From Allobosea thiooxidans (GTDB lineage Bacteria; Pseudomonadota; Alphaproteobacteria; Rhizobiales; Beijerinckiaceae), in the NCBI RefSeq assembly GCF_900168195.1, contig NZ_FUYX01000005.1, forward strand, positions 62,001 to 126,000: a stretch of DNA of 64,000 nucleotides, read 5' to 3'. Shown here one piece after another: positions 17,454-25,993 of the stretch. A program made the translations under genes and the position numbers. The notes under the pieces are model-generated. The model had not been told where the DNA came from, ran no database searches, and saw only the letters and a list, made by a program, of their open reading frames with translations. Numbering within the stretch: position 1 is the first letter of the stretch; every line of letters begins with the position of its first letter.

Positions 17454-19640
17454 TCAGTCCTTGAGCTCCAGCAGGAAATAGGTGGTCGGGCCGGTCGGCA
17501 GGTCGTTGCCGAGCCGGAACGCGACAGGGCCCGTGCCGCTGGCGGCGGCCGGCTTCACGGTGCCGTCGAGGCCGACGGGCGAAAGCCGCCACTGCCGGGC
17601 GCTCCTGCCGATCCGCAGGTCGACATGGCCCTTGCGGATGAGGACCGGCAGCCTGCCGAAATCCTCGATGACCCTCTGCTCGCGGTCCCGGAAGATCATG
17701 CCGGTATTGCGGGCGTCGGTGGCGTAGATCAGCAGGAAGCGGCTGCCGTTCGCCAGCGAGGCGGGCGCGTCGAGCGAGGCGAGCGCGACCAGTGCGTCTC
17801 CGTCGGCGCCCTCGACGGTCAGGGTCTTGAGGGTGGCCGGCAGGCTCGCGGCCGAGAAGGCGAGCGCTTCCGTCGCCGGCGTCGTCAGGCGCATCTGCCT
17901 GTCGCGCCGGTTCAGGAGGATCTCGCCGGTGTCGCTCTGGAACAGGCCGGCGGAAAGCTGGGTGAGGTTCCCGGTCGGGAGCAGGTCGTCCGCCTTCAGC
18001 TTCTCGACGATGGCGTCGGGCCGGTTCGCGTCGCGCGGCTGGCGCACGGCGATGCGCTCGCCGATGCTGTCCGCATCCTGGAGCCCGATCCTGCCGAGCA
18101 AGGCGAGCTCGGTCAGTCTCTCGGGCTCGCGCGCCTGCATGTCCGGGCCGAGATCCGCCTCGCCGCGCACCGCGAAGGGGATGGTGAGCCGCGAGGTCGC
18201 CACGTCGCCGCGCCTGAACAGCAGGGCGGACAGGGTTTCCCCGGCGCGGGCGATGGGATCGAGCGCGATCGCATAGGGCAGCATGGCGCGCTTGTGCGGA
18301 TAGGGCTCGCCATAGGCGAGCGCGATCGGGCCATGCGCGTGCCGGCACAGCGCGTCCCAGCCCTGCAGCGCGGCATAGGCCGGGAACACCAGCCCGCCCT
18401 CGTAACGGTAGCGGTTCCAGAACAGGTGGTCGTATTCGCTGACGATGAAGGGCTTTCCGAGCCAGCGCGTCGCGGCGGCCATGCGCACGGAGTTGGCGGC
18501 GTCGCCGAGCGAGCTCTGCTGGGTGAGCTTGCTGCCGGGAGCGTAGCCGCTCGCCCAGTCGTGATAGGTGTTCATCGTCACGGCTTCGAGCCCGCGACGG
18601 CTGAGGGCGGTCTGCACCGTCGGCCAGTTGTTGTAGGTGCTGATGATGCCCTTGTAGCCCAGCGCGCGCAGGGCGGCGCTCATCTTCGCCACCGAGGCCG
18701 TTTCGAGTTCGACGAAGAAGGCCTGCAGGTCTCGCAGGCGCGGGCTGTCGGCATAGCGATCGGGCGGCAGCCGGATCGAGCCGTCTTCCAGCTTCTCGCT
18801 CCAGCCCAGCCCGCCCCAGGCCTTGGCCAGCTCTGCGCTCGAGGCGTAGCGCTGCGCCAGCCAACGGTTGAACGGCGCCGCGAACATCGGGTCATAGGGC
18901 GGCTTGCCGCGCCGGTCATGGACGACGCTTTCGAACTCGGCGCTATTCTCGTTGACGAGGATGACCAGCGCCAGTGCCTCGTCATGGATCGGCGCGGTAC
19001 CGGTATAGGGATTGACACGGGCGAGGAATTTCTCGACGAGCGCCTTCCAGTGGGCGAAGGCCGCGTCGTCGAGATAGAGCGCGAGCTTGAGGTTTCCGGC
19101 AGGGTCCCAGCGCTCGTCGCGGCCGCCATAGGCTCCGTGCCAGGAGGTCATGCCGTCGATGATCCAGTGGATGCCGTTCCGCTTCAGCGCGGCGAGCAGG
19201 TAGTGGATGCGATCGAGCGTCTCCGGATCGAAATCGAAATCCTTCTGCCGGCCGATCATCAGCGAGGCGTCGATGAAGGTCAGCCTGGCGATGTTGTAGC
19301 CGTGGAGTGCGAGCTGCCGCGCATAGCGGTCGGCCCCGGCATGATCGGGGAAGCCGCCGGATGCCGGGCTCCAGGCGAGGGAGGCGCAGAACAGGCGGGC
19401 CGGTTCACCGGGAGCATCGGCAAAGGCGAGGCGCCCGTCCGGACGGACCGTGATCCGTTGGCTTGCGGCGGCACCCTTCTGCCCGATCGGCCGGTTGGGC
19501 AGGAAGCCCGAGAAGTCGAGCGGGCTGCCGGGGCGGATTTCCAGAGAGACCTCGCGCACGGGCAGCCATTCTTCGGCGGCGGCTGCGCCGGAGGCCGCGA
19601 CGCCCAGCGTCGTGGCCAGGGCGGAAAGCAGGCTCTTCAT
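17454..19640 (-). CDS. Secreted glycoside-hydrolase-like protein (clan GH-A fold)
   Basis: This 728-residue protein has a signal peptide (SLLSALATTLGVAASGAAAAE) and a TIM-barrel core resembling GH5-type enzymes. LHGYNIARLTFID is near residue 110. LVILVNENSAEF gives candidate acid/base Glu231, and PFIVSEYDHLFW gives candidate nucleophile Glu402. The spacing of 171 residues fits clan GH-A. The C-terminal 250 residues are beta-rich. I start at 19640 for the signal peptide; the frame is open to 19688. It is the last gene of a leftward group with a methyltransferase, glycosyltransferase, acyltransferase and flippase, so it may trim or cleave the polysaccharide made here. The sugar specificity is unknown. 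Confidence 0.7.
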   Translation of the reverse strand: MKSLLSALATTLGVAASGAAAAEEWLPVREVSLEIRPGSPLDFSGFLPNRPIGQKGAAASQRITVRPDGRLAFADAPGEPARLFCASLAWSPASGGFPDHAGADRYARQLALHGYNIARLTFIDASLMIGRQKDFDFDPETLDRIHYLLAALKRNGIHWIIDGMTSWHGAYGGRDERWDPAGNLKLALYLDDAAFAHWKALVEKFLARVNPYTGTAPIHDEALALVILVNENSAEFESVVHDRRGKPPYDPMFAAPFNRWLAQRYASSAELAKAWGGLGWSEKLEDGSIRLPPDRYADSPRLRDLQAFFVELETASVAKMSAALRALGYKGIISTYNNWPTVQTALSRRGLEAVTMNTYHDWASGYAPGSKLTQQSSLGDAANSVRMAAATRWLGKPFIVSEYDHLFWNRYRYEGGLVFPAYAALQGWDALCRHAHGPIALAYGEPYPHKRAMLPYAIALDPIARAGETLSALLFRRGDVATSRLTIPFAVRGEADLGPDMQAREPERLTELALLGRIGLQDADSIGERIAVRQPRDANRPDAIVEKLKADDLLPTGNLTQLSAGLFQSDTGEILLNRRDRQMRLTTPATEALAFSAASLPATLKTLTVEGADGDALVALASLDAPASLANGSRFLLIYATDARNTGMIFRDREQRVIEDFGRLPVLIRKGHVDLRIGRSARQWRLSPVGLDGTVKPAAASGTGPVAFRLGNDLPTGPTTYFLLELKD

Positions 19641-19684
19641 GCCGATCCGGCCCGTTCCCGTGATCGCCGGATGCCGCCGCACCG

Positions 19685-20368
19685 TCACGGTCGCGAGGGC
19701 CCGTGCAGGATGTAGGACTTGGTCAGGCCCGCGACCTTCTCCCGGACCAGATTCGCCTCCGGCGCATAGGAGCGGAACTCCTTCAGCGTCAGAATCTGGA
19801 TCTCCTCGAAATACTCACGGATGTGCTCCTCGGAGGGCTTGGAGAGGAAGCGCCAGGGGGACAGCCTGACGGCATGCCGGGCGATCGAGCGCGGCAGCCA
19901 GTGCAGGCCGGGGCAGAAGAAGTGCGGCTCGATCGGGAAGACGAAGGCCGGGGTCTGGATGAAATAATAATTCGAGACGCGGTTGATCTCGCGCACGAGA
20001 TTGGCGCGCTTGGCGGGCGGCACGTGCTCGATGACCGAATTGCACACCGCCACGTCGAACGACTTGTCCTCGAAGGGGAGGCGGTCGCCGTCATAGACGA
20101 TGACCTTGACGTGGCCGTAGGAGCCGGTGAACGAGCGCGCCTGCCCGTCGTCGCGGATATTGACCAGCGTCAGGTCCTTGGGCACGTCGATGGGATCGAG
20201 CTTTTCCCAGAAATGCCGCGAGCCGCCGACATCGCAGACCTTGAGCGAGGTGAAGTCGGGCAGGGCCTGGCGGAACAGGCCGCCGCGCTTCCTCCGGAAA
20301 TGCTCCGACGAGGAATGCACGATGCGGTCCCAGAGCGAGACATTCTTCTCCGCAGTGTCGTCGGTCAT
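19685..20368 (-). CDS. SAM-dependent methyltransferase (class I)
   Basis: This 227-residue protein has a Rossmann methyltransferase core: FTSLKVCDVGGSRHFWEKL (motif I, near residue 42), VKVIVYDGDRLPFEDKSFDVAVCNSVIEHVPP (motifs II-III region, near 90-120). The C-terminal part has FVFPIEPHFFCPGLHWLPRSIARH, common in methyltransferases of polysaccharide loci. The start follows GGGAAG; upstream in-frame sequence is not family-like. The glycosidase-like gene begins 44 bases past its stop and the glycosyltransferase lies 41 bases upstream. It probably methylates a sugar or lipid-linked intermediate, an inference from location. Confidence 0.82.
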   Translation of the reverse strand: MTDDTAEKNVSLWDRIVHSSSEHFRRKRGGLFRQALPDFTSLKVCDVGGSRHFWEKLDPIDVPKDLTLVNIRDDGQARSFTGSYGHVKVIVYDGDRLPFEDKSFDVAVCNSVIEHVPPAKRANLVREINRVSNYYFIQTPAFVFPIEPHFFCPGLHWLPRSIARHAVRLSPWRFLSKPSEEHIREYFEEIQILTLKEFRSYAPEANLVREKVAGLTKSYILHGPSRP

Positions 20369-20409
20369 GTGGGCGCTTCCCTGAGATTCTGTGGCCCGGC
20401 GGGCGGCGG

Positions 20410-21420
20410 CTAGGCGGCCGTTCTCGTCGGTTCGTGGATGATACGGCTTTCGATGCGCGCGGCAGGCGACTGCCGCCGCCGCAGGAAACCCAATGGCAGC
20501 GCGGTGGCGTGAAAGAACCAGGCGACGACGGTGTAGAGACCCATGCTGAGGCTGCCCTTGCGCAGGCTCATCAGCGCCACGATGCCGAGAAGCAGGGCGA
20601 CGACCAGCCCGAAAGCGAGCCTCTTGTCGGGCATCACCAGTAGCAGCGCGATGGAGGCAGCCCACCAGAGATAGACGGCTGCCCAAAGCTTGAGCTCGGG
20701 CAGTTCGCGCAGGAGCAGGGGAAAGTAGGGGCGCCCCAGCGAGGCACGCAGGAGCTCGCCGACGCCGTAGAGATACTTGTTCTTCCAACGCCGCACCAGC
20801 AGCCGATAGGAGTTGAGCGTGTGGCCGAAATGCTGGACGAAGCGCCGGTCGAGCCGCTGCAGCTGCCACCCTGCGCTGCGCAGCCGGACGCCGAGGTCGA
20901 ACTCCTCGTGACCATGCAGGTTCCGGTCGGAAAGATAGCCGGCTTGCTCGATGGCGCTGCGCCGGTAGAGACCGCCGCCATTCATCCGGTCGATCGGCCC
21001 GACCCGCGCTTCCGGGCCATCGCGCTGCACCCGGCGCGCATATTCGAGGCTGGAGACCAGCATCTCCTCGACATGGCCGGTGACGCCGGCGACCCTGGGG
21101 TTTTCCGCCAGGAACGCCAGGGCGGCGGCGAGGAAGCCGGGATCCAGCAGCATGTCGCCGTCGATCAGGCAGATATGGTCGCCGCGCGAATGCTGGAAGC
21201 CGAGCTGCGGCCCGATCCCGCAGCTCGGGCGGGCGGGCGGCACGAGCTGGGCGACCGTCACCGGATAGCGCGAGGCGATCTCGACGGTGCGGTCCGTCGA
21301 GCCGCTATCGGCGACGATGACCTCGCCCTGCCCGCCGGGAAGAGCGGCCAGGGCGCTCTCGATCGTCGCGGCGATGCGCTTCTCCTCGTTCAGGGTCTTG
21401 ATGATGATGGAAACAGCCAA
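20410..21420 (-). CDS. Family 2 glycosyltransferase with C-terminal membrane helices
   Basis: This 336-residue protein opens with the GT2 signature VSIIIKTLNEEKRIAATIESAL. It then has VIVADSGSTDRTVEIA near residue 35 and the DxD-like metal site CLIDGDMLLDPGF near 85. GHEEFDLGVRLRSAGW near 170 matches the acceptor/base (ED) region. Three hydrophobic helices (about residues 245-315) anchor it to the inner membrane. It should add a sugar to a lipid-linked intermediate on the cytoplasmic face. It is part of the leftward polysaccharide gene group. Confidence 0.88.
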   Translation of the reverse strand: MAVSIIIKTLNEEKRIAATIESALAALPGGQGEVIVADSGSTDRTVEIASRYPVTVAQLVPPARPSCGIGPQLGFQHSRGDHICLIDGDMLLDPGFLAAALAFLAENPRVAGVTGHVEEMLVSSLEYARRVQRDGPEARVGPIDRMNGGGLYRRSAIEQAGYLSDRNLHGHEEFDLGVRLRSAGWQLQRLDRRFVQHFGHTLNSYRLLVRRWKNKYLYGVGELLRASLGRPYFPLLLRELPELKLWAAVYLWWAASIALLLVMPDKRLAFGLVVALLLGIVALMSLRKGSLSMGLYTVVAWFFHATALPLGFLRRRQSPAARIESRIIHEPTRTAA

Positions 21421-21455
21421 GGGGCCTCCGGTGTCGCTGCGCTCGGCGGGGGGGC

Positions 21456-22610
21456 TCAGAAATCGGTGAGCAGCCGGCTCCAGCTCTCCGATGCCAGCCC
21501 GCCGATATAGATGTCGTTACGGAGCGCGGCGTCCTTGATCTCGGCATGGCGCGTGACCATGCAGAAATAGCCGCGATGCTTGAAGAGCAGCCAGCGCTGC
21601 CGCAGCACTGCGTTCATCATGAAGGGCTGCGCGATCCCACTGGCCTGCGCATAGCCCTCGGCGTCCAGATGGAAGAACATCTGGCCGATCACCTCGAACT
21701 CGCGCCCCTCCTCGCAGAGAACGTTGAGGACCATGGCCTCCTGCCTGTTCCTGCCGAAGAACAGGAAGGTCCCGATCGCGCGGCCGCCATCGTCGACCAC
21801 GTTCCGGAACTGCAGGGTGCCGAGGCCGCGGTTCAGCGCCGCGACGCTCAGGAGCCAATCGAATTCCGGCTTGGACCAGACCGGGCGGATCGCGAAGCGT
21901 TCCATCATCCGGCCGGCGCAACTGAAGACCTCCTCCGGGCTCGCCTCTACCACGCGGCAGCCGGATGCGGGGGCCGGGTGCAGGGACGAGCGTCGCCGGC
22001 GCAGCGCGCCATCGATCCAGCCGAGCGGATGGAGGACGCCGCGAGAGCGCAAGAGCGGAACGAGCCGACTGCCGGCAAGGGCCGCGGCCGAGAGCGGCCG
22101 GAACGAACGATGCCATTCGAGGCTCTGGACCGGCAGGACCACGCCGCCGCCGGCGACCCAGTGATCGGCGCTGACCGGCGAGGAGGTGTCCGAGAAGCAC
22201 ATGTCCTGCTTGGCCGCGCGCAAATGACGGGCGAGGTGGGCGGCGCCGGCCGCGCCCTCTTTCCCATCGGCCATGAAGGCGCAGAGAAGCTTGGCGATCA
22301 CCGGCCGGCCATGGACCGCGATTTCCATCGGGACGGCAAGGATGGCGCTGCTGACCCCGCTGCCGTTGTCATAGACGATGCTGCCGTTTTCCGGCCGGTA
22401 ATGGGGGCTGCCGAAGAAGACCGCCTCGAGATAGGGCGCGAGCTCGGGCGCGAGCTCGGTCTTGCCGCTCCGGAAGGTCTTGCTGAACAGCCGGGCCACG
22501 GTCGGGATGTCGCGGGGCGTCATCGGGCGCACGCCGCCGGGCCGACGCGGAGCCTCGGCGGGGCGCGCCGGCATGGGCGGCGTCGGATCGCAGTGCAGCT
22601 CAGCGTCCAT
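21456..22610 (-). CDS. GNAT-like acyltransferase of the polysaccharide locus (paralogue A)
   Basis: This 384-residue protein resembles two-domain GNAT-fold acyltransferases. RPMTPRDIPTVARLFSKTFRS opens the first domain, and CFSDTSSPVSADHWVAGGGVVLPVQSLEW is near residue 135. It ends GLASESWSRLLTDF. The same landmarks and ending occur in the 371-residue protein at 24843-25958, so the two are paralogues. The start ATG at 22610 lies inside the end of the flippase gene (11-base overlap), which argues for coupled translation. It likely transfers an acyl group to a sugar or lipid-linked precursor. The donor and acceptor are unknown. Confidence 0.68.
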   Translation of the reverse strand: MDAELHCDPTPPMPARPAEAPRRPGGVRPMTPRDIPTVARLFSKTFRSGKTELAPELAPYLEAVFFGSPHYRPENGSIVYDNGSGVSSAILAVPMEIAVHGRPVIAKLLCAFMADGKEGAAGAAHLARHLRAAKQDMCFSDTSSPVSADHWVAGGGVVLPVQSLEWHRSFRPLSAAALAGSRLVPLLRSRGVLHPLGWIDGALRRRRSSLHPAPASGCRVVEASPEEVFSCAGRMMERFAIRPVWSKPEFDWLLSVAALNRGLGTLQFRNVVDDGGRAIGTFLFFGRNRQEAMVLNVLCEEGREFEVIGQMFFHLDAEGYAQASGIAQPFMMNAVLRQRWLLFKHRGYFCMVTRHAEIKDAALRNDIYIGGLASESWSRLLTDF

Positions 22611-23922
22611 GCGCCATTCCAGCTTCGAGTTCCTGCTCCTGGGCACGTTCCCGGTCGCGGCGCACGATCCTCAACAAGGCGCTCCACGCCGCGACCACCA
22701 TGGCGATCTCGATCACGTAGAACGACACGAAGGTACCCGCCGGCGGCGCGTACCAGGTCGCGATCGCCGCCAGGGCCGCGCCGAACACGCTGCCGAGCCC
22801 CATCACTGCAGCGCGCGTCGGCTGATGGCCGGACGCCCCGAGAGCCTCCATCGCGACCGACCAGATCGCCAGCGGTATCACGACCCAGCACAGTATCCTG
22901 ACGAAGGAAACCAGCGAAACATAGTCCTTGCCGAAGAGGAAGGGCAAAATCGGCGCGAGCACAAAAACGGCAATGGCCGCGGCGATGCTGATCAAGGTGG
23001 CCGCGACGAGGACCTTGCGCACTCGCGGCATGGCGTGCTGCAGGCCCTCGATGGTCGCCCTGGCCGAGCCGGGGTAGACCAGACGATTGAGCGCTTCGAC
23101 CGACAGATAGCTGCTCTCCAGCATGCGGCGCGCGACGCTGTAGCTCGCGACGATCTCGGGCGTGGCGGTGAGGCTGAGCACGAGCAGGTCGGCGTTCTGG
23201 CGCACGGCCCGCAGGATGAAGGGCACGCTGAAATACAGGCCGAGCGGCAGTTCTTCGCGCACCAGGCGGTATTCCGGCCGGCCAAGCGCCCTCAGCGCGC
23301 GCCAGCAGACGATGGCGACCAGCACATGGCAGGCGAACTGCCAGACCGCCCAGGTGGCGAGGCTGGATACGCCGAAGGCGAGGCAGGCGAGGCCCGCGGC
23401 GAGGGTCCGCGCCACGGCGAAACCGACCACCACGGTGTTTGCCGCGGGGAAATCGGAATGGGCGAGGAAGATCTGCTCCGCCAGCACGATGACGCGCACC
23501 AGCACGATGTTGGTGACGAGCATCAGCGTGATCACGGCGACATTCGTGGCCGGATCGGGCGCCAGCGTGAAGAAGAACGGCAGCAGGGCGGCGCCGACCA
23601 GGACCAGAACGAGGCCGCTCGCCGCGGTCAGGATGATGTTGTGGCCGAGCATGGCGGGGTAGATCGCGCGATCGCGCGCGACGCGGCGGACGAGGCATTC
23701 CATCGCGCCCAGGCCGCACATATGGACAGCGATGTTCGAGATCGCAGTGATGGCGACGAATAGGCTGAATTCGTGCACGCCGAGGAAGCGGGCGAGGATG
23801 GCGAAGGTCAGGAGCTGCGCGGCAGAGCTGACGATGAGGCTCCCGCCCGAGGCGGCATAGGACATCAGCATCGGAAGCAGTGCTCCGCGGCCGCCCGATC
23901 CTCTTGCGTTACCCGAAGCCAT
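22600..23922 (-). CDS. Polysaccharide flippase, Wzx/MATE-like
   Basis: This 440-residue protein has about 12 hydrophobic helices and the overall pattern of oligosaccharide flippases. SLIVSSAAQLLTFAILARFLGVHEFSLF opens the first two helices. The central cytoplasmic part has LLVLSLTATPEIVASYSVARRMLE. It would flip the lipid-linked repeat unit across the inner membrane. I start at 23922 after AGGAGAGA; the frame extends to 24021 but without membrane or family sequence. It heads the leftward group and its end overlaps the acyltransferase start. Confidence 0.85.
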   Translation of the reverse strand: MASGNARGSGGRGALLPMLMSYAASGGSLIVSSAAQLLTFAILARFLGVHEFSLFVAITAISNIAVHMCGLGAMECLVRRVARDRAIYPAMLGHNIILTAASGLVLVLVGAALLPFFFTLAPDPATNVAVITLMLVTNIVLVRVIVLAEQIFLAHSDFPAANTVVVGFAVARTLAAGLACLAFGVSSLATWAVWQFACHVLVAIVCWRALRALGRPEYRLVREELPLGLYFSVPFILRAVRQNADLLVLSLTATPEIVASYSVARRMLESSYLSVEALNRLVYPGSARATIEGLQHAMPRVRKVLVAATLISIAAAIAVFVLAPILPFLFGKDYVSLVSFVRILCWVVIPLAIWSVAMEALGASGHQPTRAAVMGLGSVFGAALAAIATWYAPPAGTFVSFYVIEIAMVVAAWSALLRIVRRDRERAQEQELEAGMAHGR

Positions 23923-23974
23923 TCTCTCCTGCCTTCGACCCCGATCGAAAGGGGGTTGCCCCGGTGGACCTATC

Positions 23975-23991
23975 ATCGACAGGATGTCGAT
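23975..23991. promoter_or_regulatory. Perfect 7-bp inverted repeat in a divergent promoter region
   Basis: ATCGACA (23975-23981) and TGTCGAT (23985-23991), three bases apart, lie in the 195-base gap between the divergent flippase and PrmC-like genes. It could be an operator for a dimeric regulator of the polysaccharide locus. No binder is identified. Confidence 0.35.
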
Positions 23992-24117
23992 AGCAGGCAA
24001 AAATAAGGCTGCAGTTAACACCGACCTGCCCTATGGCGAGGCCGGATTTCAGCAGGCGTTTACCCGGGCGGAATAACCTGCCCCACATCAATGGCGTCCA
24101 GTGGTGGAAGGAACCCC

Positions 24118-24846
24118 ATGCCGAGCAGAGTGGATGATCTCGCAGGCGGTGGCGGGCCCCGCATGCAGCGCTTCATGAATGTCGAGCTGGAGCTCGCCCC
24201 CGACGTTCTCGTGCCGCGGCAGGAAACCGAGCTGCTCGGCACCAGAGCCGTCGCGATCCTGCGCGCCGGCCCGCCGGAGCCGGTGGTGGTCGACATGTGC
24301 TGCGGCTCCGGCAACCTCGCCGTGGCGATCGCGGCGGCGATCCCTTCCGCCCGCGTCTGGGGGGCGGACCTCACCGACAGCACCGTGGCGCTCGCCCGCC
24401 GCAATGCCGAGCGCCTGGCGGTTCAGGGCCGCGTCGCCATCCGGCAGGGCGACCTGTTCGGCGCATTGGAAGGCGAGGGGCTCACGGGCGCCGTGGACGT
24501 GATCGTCTGCAATCCACCCTATATCTCGACCGGCCGCCTGGAGGGCGATAGCGCGCATCTGCTCGAGGCCGAACCGCGCGAGGCCTTCGATGGCGGGCCC
24601 TATGGCATCTCGATCCATCAGCGGGTGATCCGCGATGCAGCCGACTTCCTGAAGCCGGGGGGCTGGCTGCTGTTCGAATTCGGCGAAAGGCAGGATCGCC
24701 AGGTGGCCGCGCTGTTCGCTCGGGCGAAGGCCTATGAGCCGGTGAGCTTTGCCGCAAACGAGGCCGGAACGCCGCGGGTCGCTCTCGCTCGCAAGCTCGG
24801 GGCCGTGGCACCGAACCCCGTTGACACGGCAGGTCGTCCGGAATGA
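24118..24846 (+). CDS. PrmC/HemK-like NPPY methyltransferase without the usual N-terminal domain
   Basis: This 242-residue protein matches the catalytic part of PrmC. LAPDVLVPRQETELLG is near residue 24, motif I VVVDMCCGSGNLAVAIAAAIP near 58, and the active motif VIVCNPPYIS near 130. PrmC proteins act on glutamine amide nitrogens of release factors and normally carry an N-terminal helical domain of about 80 residues, absent here. In this polysaccharide locus it is more likely to methylate an amide or amine on a small precursor. The start at 24118 follows GGAAGGA. It overlaps the next acyltransferase gene by four bases (ATGA). Confidence 0.82.
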   Translation: MPSRVDDLAGGGGPRMQRFMNVELELAPDVLVPRQETELLGTRAVAILRAGPPEPVVVDMCCGSGNLAVAIAAAIPSARVWGADLTDSTVALARRNAERLAVQGRVAIRQGDLFGALEGEGLTGAVDVIVCNPPYISTGRLEGDSAHLLEAEPREAFDGGPYGISIHQRVIRDAADFLKPGGWLLFEFGERQDRQVAALFARAKAYEPVSFAANEAGTPRVALARKLGAVAPNPVDTAGRPE

Positions 24847-25958
24847 GCGATATCCGTCCGCTGACGGCTGCCGAAATCCCGGCGGTCGCGGGGCTGTTCC
24901 AAAGGGCTTTCCGGGACCGCGACAAGGCTCCCCCGGCGGCGCTCACGGCCTATCTGCGTCAGCACTATCTCGAGGCGCCGGGCTACGACCCGGAGATCGC
25001 CCCGCTGGTTCACGTTGCCGATGACGGCGAGGTGTCTGGCTTCATCGGCGTCAATGCGCTGCCGATGAGCCATGGCGACCGCAAATTGCGGGCCGCGGTC
25101 TGCGGCTCGCTTGTGGTCGAGCGCCGGGACAGCGACCCCATGGCCGGAGCGAGGCTGCTCAAGGCCTTCCTGGCCGGGCCGCAGGATCTCTCCTTCAGCG
25201 AGACCTCGAGCGAAGTCTCCGCACAGATGTGGAGCAAGCTGCGCGGCGTAGCGCTGCCGCAATACAGCCTCGACTGGGTCCGCGTCATCCGGCCGTCCGC
25301 CTTCGTGCTCGCGCTCGCATCACGCCGGATCGGCGCGGTGCGGCTACTGGCCCCGCTCGGGCGGGGGCTGGACCGCTATCTCCGTGGGCGGATGCCTGAA
25401 AACGCATTGCGCTGGTCGGGCATACCGGAGAGGTGGAGCGTCAAGGGAGGCCTCAAGGTCGCCGAGATCGACCGGGCGGGCTTCGCGGCGCTGATCGAAC
25501 CGCTGACGCGGCAATTCGCGCTGCGGCCGGACTGGAGCGACGAGCAGCTCGCCTACATCGTCGGCGAAGCTGCCGAGGATCGGAGCCAGGGCGAGGCGGT
25601 CTTCGCATCTGTCTCGACCGCCGGCGGGAAGCCGATCGGCGCTTTCCTCTATCACCTCCGCCCGGGGGGGATAGCGCGGGTCATGCAGGTGCTCGCCGCA
25701 TCGGGACAGGCCGGGCCGGTCATCGATTGCCTGATCGGGCATGCGGCCGAGCGCGACGCGGCGGGTCTGTTCGGCCGGACGCAGCCCGCCCTGCTCGATG
25801 GGCTGCTGGGGCGGCGCATGGCCTTCCTCCACCTCGCCTCGACCGTGGTGCATTCGCGCGAGCCGGAGCTGGTGAACGCCAGCCTCAATGCCGAGGGCTT
25901 CTTCAACGGGCTGGCCGGTGAAAGCTGGAGCAGGCTGATCGGCGGGCGCTTCGATTAG
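24843..25958 (+). CDS. GNAT-like acyltransferase of the polysaccharide locus (paralogue B)
   Basis: This 371-residue protein is a paralogue of the product at 21456-22610. Both have an N-terminal GNAT-type opening (here IRPLTAAEIPAVAGLFQRAF), a central LSFSETSSEVSAQMWSKLRG-type block with LPQYSLDWVRVIRP, and the ending GLAGESWSRLIGG. It is translationally coupled to the PrmC-like methyltransferase, whereas paralogue A is coupled to the flippase. The two may act on different positions or at different steps. Catalytic residues are not obvious by eye. Confidence 0.68.
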   Translation: MSDIRPLTAAEIPAVAGLFQRAFRDRDKAPPAALTAYLRQHYLEAPGYDPEIAPLVHVADDGEVSGFIGVNALPMSHGDRKLRAAVCGSLVVERRDSDPMAGARLLKAFLAGPQDLSFSETSSEVSAQMWSKLRGVALPQYSLDWVRVIRPSAFVLALASRRIGAVRLLAPLGRGLDRYLRGRMPENALRWSGIPERWSVKGGLKVAEIDRAGFAALIEPLTRQFALRPDWSDEQLAYIVGEAAEDRSQGEAVFASVSTAGGKPIGAFLYHLRPGGIARVMQVLAASGQAGPVIDCLIGHAAERDAAGLFGRTQPALLDGLLGRRMAFLHLASTVVHSREPELVNASLNAEGFFNGLAGESWSRLIGGRFD

Positions 25959-25993
25959 GAGCGCCGCGCCGTCGTTGCGTGATCGCGCCGGCC

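Noticed and set aside
17625..19715. 696-codon plus-strand frame over the glycosidase-like gene
   Set aside because: The minus-strand product has a signal peptide and candidate catalytic residues; the plus-strand frame is low-complexity Arg/Gly/Ala sequence.
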